This document shows positions 1 to 12,450 of a stretch of DNA of 64,000 nt, piece by piece. Each line of letters begins with the position of its first letter. The first letter of the stretch is position 1. The DNA lies in the NCBI GenBank assembly GCA_034336665.1, contig CM067592.1, positions 55,976,473 through 56,040,472 on the forward strand, in the 5' to 3' direction. The translations under genes and the position numbers were made by a program. The notes under the pieces were generated by a model. The model was not told the DNA's origin and ran no database searches. It saw only the letters and a program-made list of their open reading frames with translations. The stretch comes from Luscinia megarhynchos (taxonomy: Eukaryota > Chordata > Aves > Passeriformes > Turdidae).

Positions 1-3000
1 AAAGTAGAAAAGGGAAAAGTTGTTAGATGAAGAGGGAAGATGACGTAGATTATGCAAAAGGCCCTGGGTTTTTTGTGTGTTCATGAGCCCAAAAATCTCT
101 TGCCAGCTTTGATTGTCATCAATAAAACTGCTTTCTCACAATTGCCATATGTATCTGGAAGCTAGCCACACTCCTTGTTTAACCACAGTACATGCTTTGG
201 AAATTTCATTTAAATGTCAAAACTGTTTGAATTGAATTGGTTTCTATTTAACTGTTTGCTTTTATCTAAGTCAACTTGCAGCACCAAAATAACTGTGAAT
301 TTTTCTAACTTTTAACACCTTCCTCTCCATTTCTTACTTTCTGCAGTGTCAAAAAGCATTTTGGTTTTGCCGTGAGGCTGTCTCACACACATGCACATGT
401 ACACATGTACACTAATGAAAGAGGGGGGAAGGGAGTCTGGGATTTTGTAGTGCTATGAATTGGCCTGAACTCTGTATTTAAAATTTAATGGCATAGCTCT
501 GAACTATCACATGTAGCAGAGCAATGGCCCATAAAATGTTCTCTCCAGTCCTTTCTTTGGACCATCTACTGTTGTTCCTGATTACCAAGATGTCCCAATG
601 CATGGTTGGAATGTCTCATCCTTTCATCTTGTAACCATCACTGGGTTTTTTTAGACCCATATGAAGAGTGGATCAAGTGAGTTGTTCACATTTTTGTGAT
701 TCTGAAAAATAACATAAAAACAAACAAAAACCTCCTTCATTTAAAAGACACTTTATCCACTCAGTCAAGTTTTGAATGGGTTTGTTAGCCATTCTTCAGA
801 AGCCATTAAATCATCTGTATGCATGTTACTTAGAACACTTTTCAGTTCATTATCTATTAATAACTGAAAAAAACATCTGGTGCCAAAGCTGCACCATATG
901 GCAGATCTTCACTGACATGAGTGCTTATGGTGATATAATAATGAATGAAAAATGGAAGGATTAGTTGATGATATATAGTGTAGAAGAGAGGCTTTGAGAG
1001 ATCACTGTTTGTACAGATCACACAAACAGTTCTGACCTGGCTGTTCAATACAAGGGCAAGGTCTTTCATTTGTGCTTATCCTAAGGGATGCCTGTAGTTT
1101 GGGAGCAGTAGCAGTTGGGCAGGCAGTTCTGACTAACTGCTTGTCTGCAGAGTAGCGTGAATCTCATTGTTACTTTCTGGTTTTGCATACACAGTTTCGC
1201 ATAATTTAGGAATGCACAGTAATATCATACAGCCTTCATAGTTCATTTTTTACCAACTTCCTATTAGAGAGTTCTTGCTTCAAGCTGAGCCTTTCTTATT
1301 TTAGCATCTAACCTTCTTTACTGTTGGTTCCATTATCTTTCATAGGCTGTGCTTTTTACTGTTTCATCTTTCCCAATGTGTCCTCTTCAGCTTTTTGCTT
1401 TTCTTTCAACTCACGGTATAAAATGTGAGGCCTTAATATTAAGACTTTTTAGAGCATTCAGAAAACATGGGTGTTTTATCTGATTTTACTTCTCTACTTG
1501 TCTCTGAACCCCTACCATCTGTAGTTCTTCCCTTACCTGCATTCTTTTTCACAATTTTTCTCAATTTTAATCTGAGGCAATATTTTTATCTTCTTTCCTT
1601 GACATGTCAAGTATCTGCCAGTCCTGTCCTTACCCCTTGCTGCCCTTTCCATATTTCCATACTTCCATAATGTGAATTCAGTCAGTCCTTTACTGGTTTT
1701 GATCATTACTTTGTTTTCTTCTTCCACAAAAATCTTCACTGCCACTACTTAGTTCTCCTCCCTAATCTTACCTGGTCATACCTTCCTATTTCTGGCTTTT
1801 TCTTGATGATTATACAAAGCAACTTATCACTCAGGCACATTATTATAAATAATAATTTTATTCTTATAAATATCACTGAATGCTCACTTCCATGGTGTAT
1901 GTGAATATCTCAGGCTCTTTGGAACCTCAGATCAATTACTCCAACTTCCTTTTCATTACTCTTCACAAACTGTTTTTCCCATATGTGTCCATCTTGAATG
2001 CAGCTGCAGGGGATGTTATCCTGCCCATTATTTTCTACTTTCCTCTTTGTCCAGCATGGTGAGTTTGTTTGCTCCTTGGTTTCAGAGCTTTTCAAGAGAA
2101 ATCAGTAGTTATGCTTCAACCATTCCTTGGCAAACTTTCAGTAGCAGTGAGTTTTACATAGTTTTACATGGTTTTTTTACCCTGTGATAGTTTTCTTAAT
2201 TTTCCTCTGTAAAAATGCCTATTGATCTACTGCTTGCACATCACTTGATAACTGTTATCTGTGCCAGTCATTTCCTCATACTGAAATAATGTTATCACGG
2301 CACCCACTCTTGTCTTTATCTGTCTGATATTATTTATGTGATATGCACCATTTTAGTTTTCCGCCCATATCTTGAAGCCATTTTTTAAAAACTTTCACTA
2401 TGGAGATTTTTGGATTTATTTTCAGGTAGAATGATCTACATGTGCTTGTGCTCAGTTCTGTAACTATGACCTGGTGTTCTGCTGCTTCTTCAGTAAAAAC
2501 TTCTGGAGTTGTTTGATTGTACAACCTTAGGGATAGAAATACATAATTCATTATTTTCTTCTGAATTTCCTCTTCTGGCATTTTTAGACATTCCTTTTAT
2601 TTTCTAACTTAAGTATCTTTACTTTTTACATAAGTTTACACCTGGTTGGCTTGGTACTTCTCATAAATTTATTTCCTTTTTTTTTATTTCATTTGAGTTG
2701 GCATGTCCAATGCTACGGTTTTCTATATAATTCTATCATCTAGTTGTTCAGTAAATTTCAGAATAAAATATTTTGCATGTGTTGAGCTTATTGTGTGAAT
2801 GATCTACTACTCAATTTTTAACATTTTTGTCTGTCTCCAGTCACATAGCATTTTGTCTAAATAGCTTATCTTACAGACACATTCACTCATAAGAAGTCCC
2901 ATAAGTAGTAGCAGCTTTTGTGTCATTCTCTAGAAGGAATTATCCCTTAACACCCTCTGAAATCTACACCTTTATGATGTGACTGCATGTTTAAATATTT

Positions 3001-4406
3001 GTGTTCTCTGTACTGAATCCTTGGTTTCTTATCCTCACCCCAAGCAGTCTCGCAGCAACCTTCTCTTGATGAGGCAGAGATAAGTTAAATTGCCTGGTTT
3101 TTTTTTCTGTTGAACTCATTTCTCCACCTTCTATCTTTTTACTCCCTCTGAACAGATCTCACTTGCTAGAGTTTTAAAGGTGGTGAATCCTCTCAGCTGC
3201 ATGCAGCAGCTCCCCAGAATGCAGCAATGTCCTCCACCCTCCTATGTCCATCCAACATCTCCATCACAGCTTCCCCTAAGTGAGAAGGAATGCTCATCTA
3301 GAAACTTCCTGCTGTTAAACATTATGTGGAATTTTTTTCCATTTAGTTCTCCCAATGTTGCAGTGAGACGTGACTGTCTAGACTTATTTCTTACTCTAAG
3401 TGTTAGTCTGAAGTTAACAAATGTTTTTATAATCCTCTGTGTTTTCATGACAGTGCCTAACACTTTATTTTGTTGCTTTTCCTCCTCTTCAGCTGTGCAG
3501 TAAATTGCAGCTGAACCTCAGATACATGTTTTAATGCAAGGTACCACCTGAATCCAGTTCCATAATTCAACATGGTGTAGCAGCTCTATATCCTTTTTAC
3601 AGAGCCTCACTAAGAGCACTTAAAGCAGTAGAATTCCTGTTTCCTTGTACCATATTTGTATATTGTTTTAAATCTTTATTTTGTTTTAGCAATAACTTCC
3701 TCACTCTTTTACTTAGTTTTCTCCATTTTCAAAGAATTTACAATTCAAGAGGGAAAGAGATTAAGTTATACCAGGAATGAGGCTGTCTGTTTGCTTTGTT
3801 AGGAACACTGCATTTCCAGCTGGAAAAAGCTCTTTGGAAAGATCTTCTTCCCAGTTTCTTGCAAAGTCATTTACATGCCGTAACAAAGTGGCAGCATTAG
3901 TGTGAATTTAGGCACCTTTGGGTGTCTAAGACATCAGTAGGGTCACATGATATGACACAGAACTACCTTAAGCCCCACATCTGTCTGAAGCAGCAGCAAA
4001 AGCCTGAAAAGAGTACACTGGAAATATTAAAATGGTGCTAGAAGCCACGTGTAGGCAGCTGAACTGTTCCCTTACTGGGACTATAAACCAGAGCTCTCTG
4101 TGCCCACTTTACAGAGCTGCACATTTTATCAAGAATTTGAACTTCAATGGCAAATGCTGAGAACAGAGATTAACTGCATCATTCAAAGGAAGTATTGCAT
4201 TTTCAATAAATCAGACTGGAAGTGCATGAAGAGCATCAAGAATTTCCTATTCTTGGGCTTAAGTAACAGACCTTTTGTAGGTCTGCTGCTGTGAATGTGA
4301 AATGTACAAGTGTTTGTTGATTCAAACACAATCTTTTTTCAAGGCATATAACCACTGTTTTGTCTCCAAGGCTGTGAATGTATTTTTCATAGTCTATATT
4401 TCACTG
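1..4406. other. Unique AT-rich sequence, no gene recognised
   Basis: Intergenic or intronic DNA. The plus strand is strikingly pyrimidine-rich from about 1240 to 2720, with many short T and TTCT runs but no regular repeat. The longest open frame is 107 codons (3180-3503, plus); its translation is serine- and leucine-rich and matches no family I know. No splice-bounded exon, RNA gene or mobile element was recognised. Confidence 0.6.
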
Positions 4407-4960
4407 TGTTGTGGTTTAACCCCGGATAGAAACTCAGCTCCACACACATTCATTCACCCCAAGTGGGATGGGGGACATAACTGGAAGGGTAAAAGTGTTG
4501 GAAAACTCATGGATTGAGGTATGGACAGTTTAAGAGGTAAAGCAAAAGCCACACATGCAAGCAAAGTGAAACAAGGCGTTTATTCACCTCTTCCACGAGC
4601 AGGCAAATGCTCAGTCATCTCCAGGAACGCCAGGCTTCAAGATATCTTCCAAGATAACGATGTCTTGGAAGGCAAAAACGTCACTCCTGATGTTCCCTGC
4701 TTCCTCCTTCTTCCCACAGCCCTATATGTAGGGTCTGCAATATCCCCTGGGTCAGCTGGGGCTGTCCAAGCTGTGTCCCCTCCCAGCTCGTTGTGCAGGG
4801 CTGGGCTGGCTGAGGAGCAGAAAAGGCTTTGGCTCTGTGCAAGCTCTGACCAGCAGTGAGAAAACATCCCTGAGCTATCAACACTGTGTTCAGCACAAGC
4901 CCAAAACACAGCCCCACACTTGTGAAGAAAATTAACCCTATCCCAGACAAAAACAACACA
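4407..4960 (-). mobile_element. Solo LTR of an avian ERVL-type endogenous retrovirus
   Basis: This 554-bp unit is a solitary long terminal repeat left after recombination removed the body of an old endogenous retrovirus. Read on the minus strand it begins TGTGTTGTTTTTG, continues with the avian ERVL LTR opening (GGGATAGGGTTAATTTTCTT), and ends in GGTTTAAACC-like sequence closing on ACA. Landmarks in order are a GAGGGGACACAGC block near 4780, a TATA-like CATATAG near 4726, and a decayed poly(A) region near 4530. The flanks are CACTG (4402-4406) and CATTG (4961-4965). That is a 5-bp target duplication with one mismatch, the length expected for ERVL-type integration. No gag, pol or env sequence adjoins it. 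The family name is from memory of bird repeats, so the subfamily is unassigned. Confidence 0.85.
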
Positions 4961-7900
4961 CATTGCCGTGAATCTTTACACCTTGCTAAATTCCAGAAAC
5001 TTCCATAGCATTTACAATAAAATAGGTACTTGATTGTGGTTTGGTGTGGTTCTTGTGTTTTGCACACAGAGAAAATAACAGTGCATGTTTGTGACGTGGT
5101 ACAGGATCGCTTGTGACCACTAAAACATGATTCACAAGAATCCCAAGACTATTTACAGCTAGCATAAAATGGGAGAATGTGGATGGCAGGCCTGACTTAT
5201 CTCTGATGAAAACCTGGTTATATACAGGATGCTCTTTGGCTGCTCCTTTTATCAGTCTGCTCTTTTGTAAAAGCTTCCAAAAATATTAACATTTCTAGCA
5301 GATATTTACCAGAATATAAATTACCCTCCTATTTTGAGCTAGGAAATACCTCATGTAGTCAAAAGCAGCTGTCCACATTTCCTATTTTGTTGAGGGGGGA
5401 AAGTTGTTAGTCATATGCCTGCATGGTCAGTTGTCACTGACTTATTTTCACTTTATTTCATATGCCTTTTCATTTCACACTAAACTTCTCCATCCACATT
5501 AAAACTACGGTTAAAAATTTTTATTTTACTATCAGCCATTTTATGTCTTTATTGCAATTATTTTTTAGCAGACCCTAATACTAGATTGAAGACAACATTA
5601 ACATTTTTCCATGGCAAGATGTATTATGGTAAGAATTTCTTATTCCAACGTGTTGTCAAGGTAGTGCTTTTTTTTTTTTTAATAATAATAATAATAATAA
5701 TAAACCTTCCCACAAGATTAAATGACTTTGAAGTTCTTCAGTGGTAATTATATATTAGATCTCCCAAATCGTATACACAACCTCCCTCTTTTTCCTCTTC
5801 CCCTCTCTTGCCAGATGCAAGTGGTATGATTTTTTTCTCCTGATAAGGAATATAAGGATGTTAGGAGAGAGATAAATACATTTTATATCTCCTGTATTTG
5901 AAAGTGACAGTCTTTCTTAAGACCTCTGACCTAGTCCCAACTGATATTGAATGCTTTAGTTCTCAAAAAGCAATATACTTACTATTCTACTTTAATATTT
6001 ACTCTAATTTTCTTCAAGCTGCATGGAATTAAGAAACATCTAATTAGGAATACACTGTCTTCAGACCTCTTAAGGTATAACAGAATTAGTAAATAGAAAA
6101 AGGGCTGAATGTTCTTGTTTACATATTTGTCAGATACAGGGAACTTTGGTGCAAGTTTCTCTGTAGGGATAAAAGTTTAATCTCCGTTCAGGGAGAAGGA
6201 AATGTTATTAGCAGAATGAGTGCTAGGAAAAATAATTATGAGTTGTTGTGGTGTATTTCCCATTTTGTTTGAAAATTTAGAATTCTTGAAAGGCAGTTTC
6301 AATCATCCAAGACTAATTTCACGATGCTTGAATAATAGTGATTTGAGAAGCCAGATATAGTGAAACCCTGTTCTACAAGAACATATTGTGCAAACTTAAT
6401 ACCCTCCTGTACGCAAATTCAAGGGAATTAAAGTCTTTGCAGCCATTTAGCCTTTATAAATAGCTTATCATAATAAAAAGTAGTATACAGTGTATGAATA
6501 ACATAGCCCTGGTCAATAGTCCTAGTCCTTGAATGTCTACCTACCTGTCATGCTGAATTTGTGTCTTCATGCTTTCTGAAGTCCAGAGGCAGCCTGCCCA
6601 TTGTCCATGCCCTGGCTTTCCAGGATTTCTTTGATTTTTTTTCTCTTTTTAGCATTTAAAGAACTAAGAACATTTATCAACTTTTGCAAACCTCTCCAGG
6701 TTTTCATAGAGTGTTCTGTTAGTCAAGCACTTTTTTCCACAGCACCAGTCTTGAAAGTACTTTAGTTCAAATGTCATCCCTTTAAAGAACATGGCAGTTG
6801 ATCACATCAGTTTTGGAATTCACTTCTGGTTTTCAGCTGTGCAACATTGGTTTTATTACTGTAGAATTCATCATGACAGTTGCTTCTGTATTATTCCAGC
6901 TACATCAATAATTCTGGATCATTCAGGTTAACATGCTGTGTGTGATTAGTCTGAATATAACTTCCCTACCGAGTAGAAATACACGTATTGTGTCCAGTTG
7001 TCTTGTACTCCATCAATATTACTAATCATTTTAGGTGATTCATCTGCAAAATCTTTTCATTTTGGCCCTGTTATTCTTTATACTGGATTCTTAGAGTGTT
7101 CGTGGGACATGAGTATTGAATAACACCTCTTTGCCACCATTCACTGCTTTTGCAGTCATGTTCATTAGACTTCTCTGCTGGAGCAGTAATTTGCTCTTCC
7201 TCATCTGAGCTCTGGCTGCTATGTTTAGGAAAAGTTTGAAAGCCAGAAGAGCTATGCTTTTTTTCGTTCTTCCTTTTTTGAGTATGTGACAGAAGTCATC
7301 TTGATCAAGTATAAAAATGAAAGAGAGGTATAAGAAAGAACTTGAAAAGGGAACAGAGAAAATCTGAAAGTGAAGTTGGAAGCTTGATTTGGACAAGTTA
7401 TGGTTGAGAAGCACAGAGTGAGGAAGAGGGATAAATGCAAAATTTGTGGGTCATGTAATTTCCCTTCCCAGAGAACACAGTGATCAGAGTAACTAGCTCA
7501 CAGTGTAAGTACTGTTTTTGCTGTATGACTCTCCTGAAAACATAACAAAGAAAAACAAACCCTACACTCTTTTTTTCGTATTTTCTCACATATTTACAAA
7601 AGACCATTAAAAAATCACATAGAATTTTCGACTCTGTCACTGTAAAATATCGAACATATTTTCAAAATATTTGTGGTAATTTTAAAAAGTTAGAGAGTTG
7701 GATGTAAAATGTCATGTTAATCATGTTGCCTGAAGTTCTTTGAGAATAATTTTACCTATTGTTTAGCTGCCTCTTCACATATGTATAGTTTAACAACAAT
7801 GCATCTGACGATGAAAAACTTGGAAAACTTGGCAAGTCTGAGCTGGACCAGTGGATAAGTAACAGCAAGAAATTTTTTAGGACTAGCATTAAAAAATGAT

Positions 7901-10900
7901 GATATAATAAGTTTTCTCAATTCATGTCATTTAGTTTTGGGAGAAAATATTCCCATGGTTCAGTCAACAGTCCATGTAAAATCAGACTAAGCATTTTCAC
8001 ATATATGTAAAGTAATCAAAACTGGGAGAATGTTACTGTAACTTTCATGTGACAGAGACTTCTTGCAGCTCAGTTTCCTGAAATTTAAATGCATGAGAAT
8101 GATGCTAAAAATGTGATACAGAAAATACATATATGCAAATTCATAACATGCTTTGCTATTTTCTCCGTTGGTATGCCCCACATTATACTCTGCATCAATG
8201 GCCAACATTAAACTGGACTTCTCTTCTTGTACATTACTTCCATGCCAGTATGAACTCACAACACAGTTTAAATAACAGTTGGAAGCAGTAGATGGAAAGC
8301 ACTTTCAATTTATTAAATCTCATTACTTGGGTGCTACAAGACTACAAACTGTATGACATCAATGAATTTACAATGTCTTTTAGCAAATAAGGATTTTAGT
8401 ATTTTCTTTTCCAATTTTTTTTTTTAAAACAAGCCTTACAGCCAAATAACTAATGTACATTAGCTGTCTCAGTTTAAGGTCATAACAGAGATGAGGTATG
8501 AGTAATTTTTTTTTTGCTACCACTGAATTACCAGGTGAGTTTAATATTAAAGCCTGACCTCACCTACCTACATCATGGAAAAAAATTTCATTGCCATTAG
8601 GATTTGATAGAAATCTCTCTAATACAGTTATCTCACTGTAAAAAAAAAGATTTTATGACAGTGAACACATAGCCTGAGTCTACATAGTAAGACAGATGGG
8701 GCTAGTTGTGTGAGTGAACAGGATTTGGTTCCTTATGGCTCTCCATTAGAGAAGCCATAAGCAGAATGGAGCAAAATAGCAGGAGGCAGCTGAAAAATAT
8801 GAGGGACATTTGGAACAGAAAAAATTAGTATCAATAAAAAAGCAGGTTTATACGCTAATATTAATTTTGGAAAAATTTCTGCCAGCAGATGCATCTTGCT
8901 AAGAACAGTTTATTGCAATAACAGATGTATATAATTGTACCCTGAGAAAATGGCATTGGCTAACATCAATCCCATATGCTTTTTGTTTTAAGGTAAAAAA
9001 ATAATAAGGTAGTTATGCTCCAACCATTCTGCCAACATTAGTTCATTTACAATGCTGAGCTGTCTCTTTTTAATCTAAAAGTTATAGCCTGACATGTTAC
9101 CTGATTTAAATTTCAAATTCACAGGTCACTATGAACTTTTATAGTGGTGAACAGATGTTCGTATGAGCTGTACTTAGCTGTAGAGCACCTTAAAAGAAAA
9201 ACACATCAATGGAATTTCAAAATTAAATCTCCATCAGAAATGCCAGGGGTCTAAGTCTTTCAAAAGTATTGGTGTTTGCTATTAATATTGCTGTAATCCC
9301 CTATTCTTTGTCCCCATGGCTTCACATGAACCACAGACTACAGCTGACTGCTTTAGAAATTCATATTCACTTAAAAACAGTTTCAAGACTCAGGGAAAAT
9401 TGTATGTACATCTGCATAAAAATTACTTGCTCAAATGTAGAAAAGACTTGTACCTGCTAAGTTGTCACTACTGCCATATTGGTACTTGATTAAAAGCCTC
9501 ATGACAGCTAATGATGATCATAAGAATTCAGCAAAGAGCAGTTAATTGTCAGCATCACACTTTTGAGGGCCACATTCATTGCTTAGTAAATGAGGAAAAA
9601 AAAATTAGGAAAGTATGACAGAAGACATCAAAAAAGTTATCTGTAGCTTTGCAATTTAAAAACTGAGCCATTATTTACAATTATTTGTGTTCAACATAGT
9701 TCCCTTTAGATTGTTATACTCCCAGGTAACTCCATAAATGATCTGAATTTGCAGTGGTGAGCAGCAGATCAAAATCATGTCCTCAGAGTTCGATTCATTC
9801 GCTTGACTACAGGTTTCACAATTATCAAATCTGTGAGTATTTTCAGAGCTTGGTCTGAAGTATTATGGGATTTTTCTACCTCACACAGATATATATAGGC
9901 TCAGAGTGACAAGGTGCATCAAAGTCATTCTCTGTATTCTAAGGGGTCATAAAATCAGCCAGTCTGATCAACAATTTTGTATTCTGAGAATGACTTGGGG
10001 TCTGATCATTCTTAATCTAAAGAGAAAACTCTGTCTCTGGCCCAGTCTTAGCACAGATTCATGAACCACTCACACCACAGGCTGCTTTAGAGGACAGTAG
10101 GCTAATGCTGAAATTAGCAGCATGGCCAGGACTCTCCTGCCTCCAGCCCTTCATATAGGGCAGGAACACAGCACAAGAAACGTAGAGGGTTCAGTGAAAA
10201 AAAGAAGGAAAAGGGATTTCTCAGGCCAAAGGATGTGCATGCACATTGCAGAGCTGTCTGAAAACAGCACTCTTGCTCCATCTGGAAGGTTTCCAGGAGC
10301 AAGCTTGGATTTTATTTTATTTTTTTTTTGGAACAGGAATATTCCAACATATGAAGCATCTTGACAATGCTCTCCTCCTAATGGAAAACATTCAAGTATT
10401 CCTGAGTGAACATTCCTTTTAAATTCTGCTCAGTCCAAATCAACATGTGCATTTGGGTGGTCACAGCCAGATGAAGGTCACTGGTCAAAGAGGGTGGGCT
10501 CACATTCCCACTTCAGTGAAAGCAGAGTTCCAGCTCCAGTTTGGCAGAGCCTATGATGACATCTTGCAGTGTCTCTCCTGGCTCCAAAATTGTACTTTTA
10601 TATTCATGGTAAAATCTTGTTATTTCTTTTCATATTTTTATGCATTTTTGTAGAGCTGCAAATTTCCTTGATTTTCTATCTACAAGTTTGCTTAATTTTG
10701 TTGTTGGAATAGAGATAACGTACTCTTACAGTGAGACATTGCATCATCACTACTTAATCCCTTTGGCCCACTACAGCTTGCTTCCTTGCACATTGCTTTT
10801 CATCCTATTGCATGGGAATAAATTTTAAAATTTTATTTGATACTGTGTGTACCAGAGACATTTCTCTGTAAACACTGGGAAGGATTAAAAGAAACAATGG

Positions 10901-10995
10901 CTAAGGATGCTAATGATAGGGCATGGCTCTGGTTACTCTGCTGGCTTCTTGCTGTGATCTGGATCATCCCTTAGGTTATCCTCTCATTTGTTACC
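4961..10995. other. Unique AT-rich sequence, no gene recognised
   Basis: It contains one short T-run/AAT microsatellite (annotated separately) and several A-runs of 9-12 bases (for example near 8641 and 9597). The longest open frame is 107 codons on the minus strand (7091-7414); it is rich in Phe, Leu and Ser and unrecognised. No retroelement landmark, CpG patch or tRNA-like promoter boxes were seen. Confidence 0.55.
5668..5703. repeat. T13 plus (AAT)n microsatellite
   Basis: A run of 13 T is followed directly by seven to eight AAT units. It is short and uninterrupted, so probably polymorphic. Confidence 0.9.
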
Positions 10996-11158
10996 TGCCT
11001 GGGTTTAGCTGGGATAGAATTTGTTTTCTCCCTAGTAGCTGGTACAGTGCTCTGTTTTGGATTCAGTGTGAGAATAATGTTGATAACATATTGATGTTTA
11101 GGTTGCTGCTGAGCAGGGCTTACCTTAAGTCAAGGCCTTTTTCGTGTTTTATGATCTG
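10996..11158 (+). mobile_element. Truncated 5' portion of an avian ERVL-type LTR
   Basis: The segment starts TGCCTGGGTTTAGCTGGGAT and keeps the order of landmarks seen in the LTR at 33603: CTAGTAGCTGGTA, GTTTTGGATT, AATGTTGATAACA, TTGCTGCTGAGCAG, then GTCAAGGCCTTTT. It stops near 11158, before the promoter and poly(A) part of the LTR, so only about the first third remains. The sequence after it (from about 11159) does not continue the LTR. It is diverged and shows no target duplication. It has the opposite orientation to the copy at 4407 and the same orientation as 33603. Confidence 0.75.
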
Positions 11159-12139
11159 ACAATGAGGAAGTGCACCCTGGACCCTGCCCAAATTACCAGA
11201 TTAGTTGTATCAGACCTTTTGAGCATTACAATATCCTGCTTTTCCTTGGACTTCTCGAGGCAGAAGAATTTTAGCATACAGCCTTTGTTTTCTTGTTTCC
11301 TCTTCCCTAAGTGCCTTGCTGAAAACTTAGGACTCCCATTTCTCATTAGGATGAAACATTCTGGGGAAACAGCCAAGGTGTATTTTCTAGCTGTACAATA
11401 AGTTTATTTAACATTATCCCCCAGAATTAACAGCCTGTGTTTTGCCATGTGCCTGCTCAGGAGGATGAAGTTGTCATCTGCACAACAGACAACCCATAAC
11501 CTGAGGAAAGAAGATGAACAAGAATGGATACCAGTAACTTTTCCAGTTTCCTTTTCTGTGCCGCCACATTGTTGTTGCACAAAGGAAGAGCTCTGAGGGA
11601 CCAGGCTCAACTACTGTAGCCTTGCAATTACATCCCTTTTAATGTTAGAGATGGTTGGGACAGAGCAAGTCAAACCATATGTCAAAATTACCTCTGTCTC
11701 CCTGTCTTCAGTGAGCCCCGTTCTGTTTGCGCTTTCATCTCTAGGGCTCCTCTCTAACAAAATATTAAACCCACCTTCGTTTGGACAGAGAAGTCCTTGC
11801 TTGGACTTGACCATTCGTAGCTTGCTGTCGTGTTTCTCATGTCCATGCCCCAGCTGCTGGAGCATTTTTTCAGAACACTGAGAGGAGAGCACGTCTGGCT
11901 GTACCTGGCGCAGGATTGCCCAGTCTCCAGCACCACATGGTGGACAAGGCAAAGCTGTTCTGATGCCATTGCAAAGGGAGCCAAGCCTGAAAACAGGGGT
12001 TTTGCAGCACCTTTGCATGCTGCCTTAAGTGGAGGACTCTCTGTATTAGAAGTTGATCTTGTAGACTTTTTTACATATTCCTCACACTTCTGCAAAGGGA
12101 AAGACACTGCGCAAAGGACATATATCCTCCTTTTCCCAA
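11159..12139. other. Unique sequence with overlapping minus-strand open frames
   Basis: Two 135-codon frames overlap on the minus strand (11611-12018 and 11754-12161) in different phases. Neither shows a recognisable domain, and the two alternative frames argue against real coding. An ERV leader/gag relic downstream of the LTR-like stretch at 12140-12450 is conceivable from position alone, but nothing in the translations supports it. Confidence 0.4.
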
Positions 12140-12450
12140 CACATTGCTTGTAGAACTGCACAGCAACTAATAACTCCTAACGTGTTACTAGCAGGCTGGA
12201 ACCAAGTTCTTTATTCATAAGAAGGCCTTAATCAACATGTCAGACGTGTCAGGAATTGAGTCAGTGTAGCCTTCTTTCTACAATCCTTCCCCATGTAAGA
12301 AGCAGCCCTTTCTCATGCAAATAGCCCCCAAAGCCTATTCGTTTTCTGAATGAGTAATGCCATTCAGAACTGGCCCTGCTTCCTCTCACAGGAGTCATGG
12401 CTCCTATGCCCAGATAAACTTTTACCATTTTCATGAGCAGAAGGCACACT
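12140..12450 (-). mobile_element. Possible decayed LTR-like segment (weak)
   Basis: On the minus strand a clean AATAAA (within the plus-strand TTCTTTATTCATAAG at 12208-12222) is followed by AACTTGGTTCC. It is preceded by GTCTGACATG about 25 bases upstream, an arrangement like the U3/R end of some avian LTRs. There is no clear TG...CA boundary, TATA box or target duplication. It may equally be ordinary unique sequence with a chance poly(A) hexamer. Confidence 0.2.
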
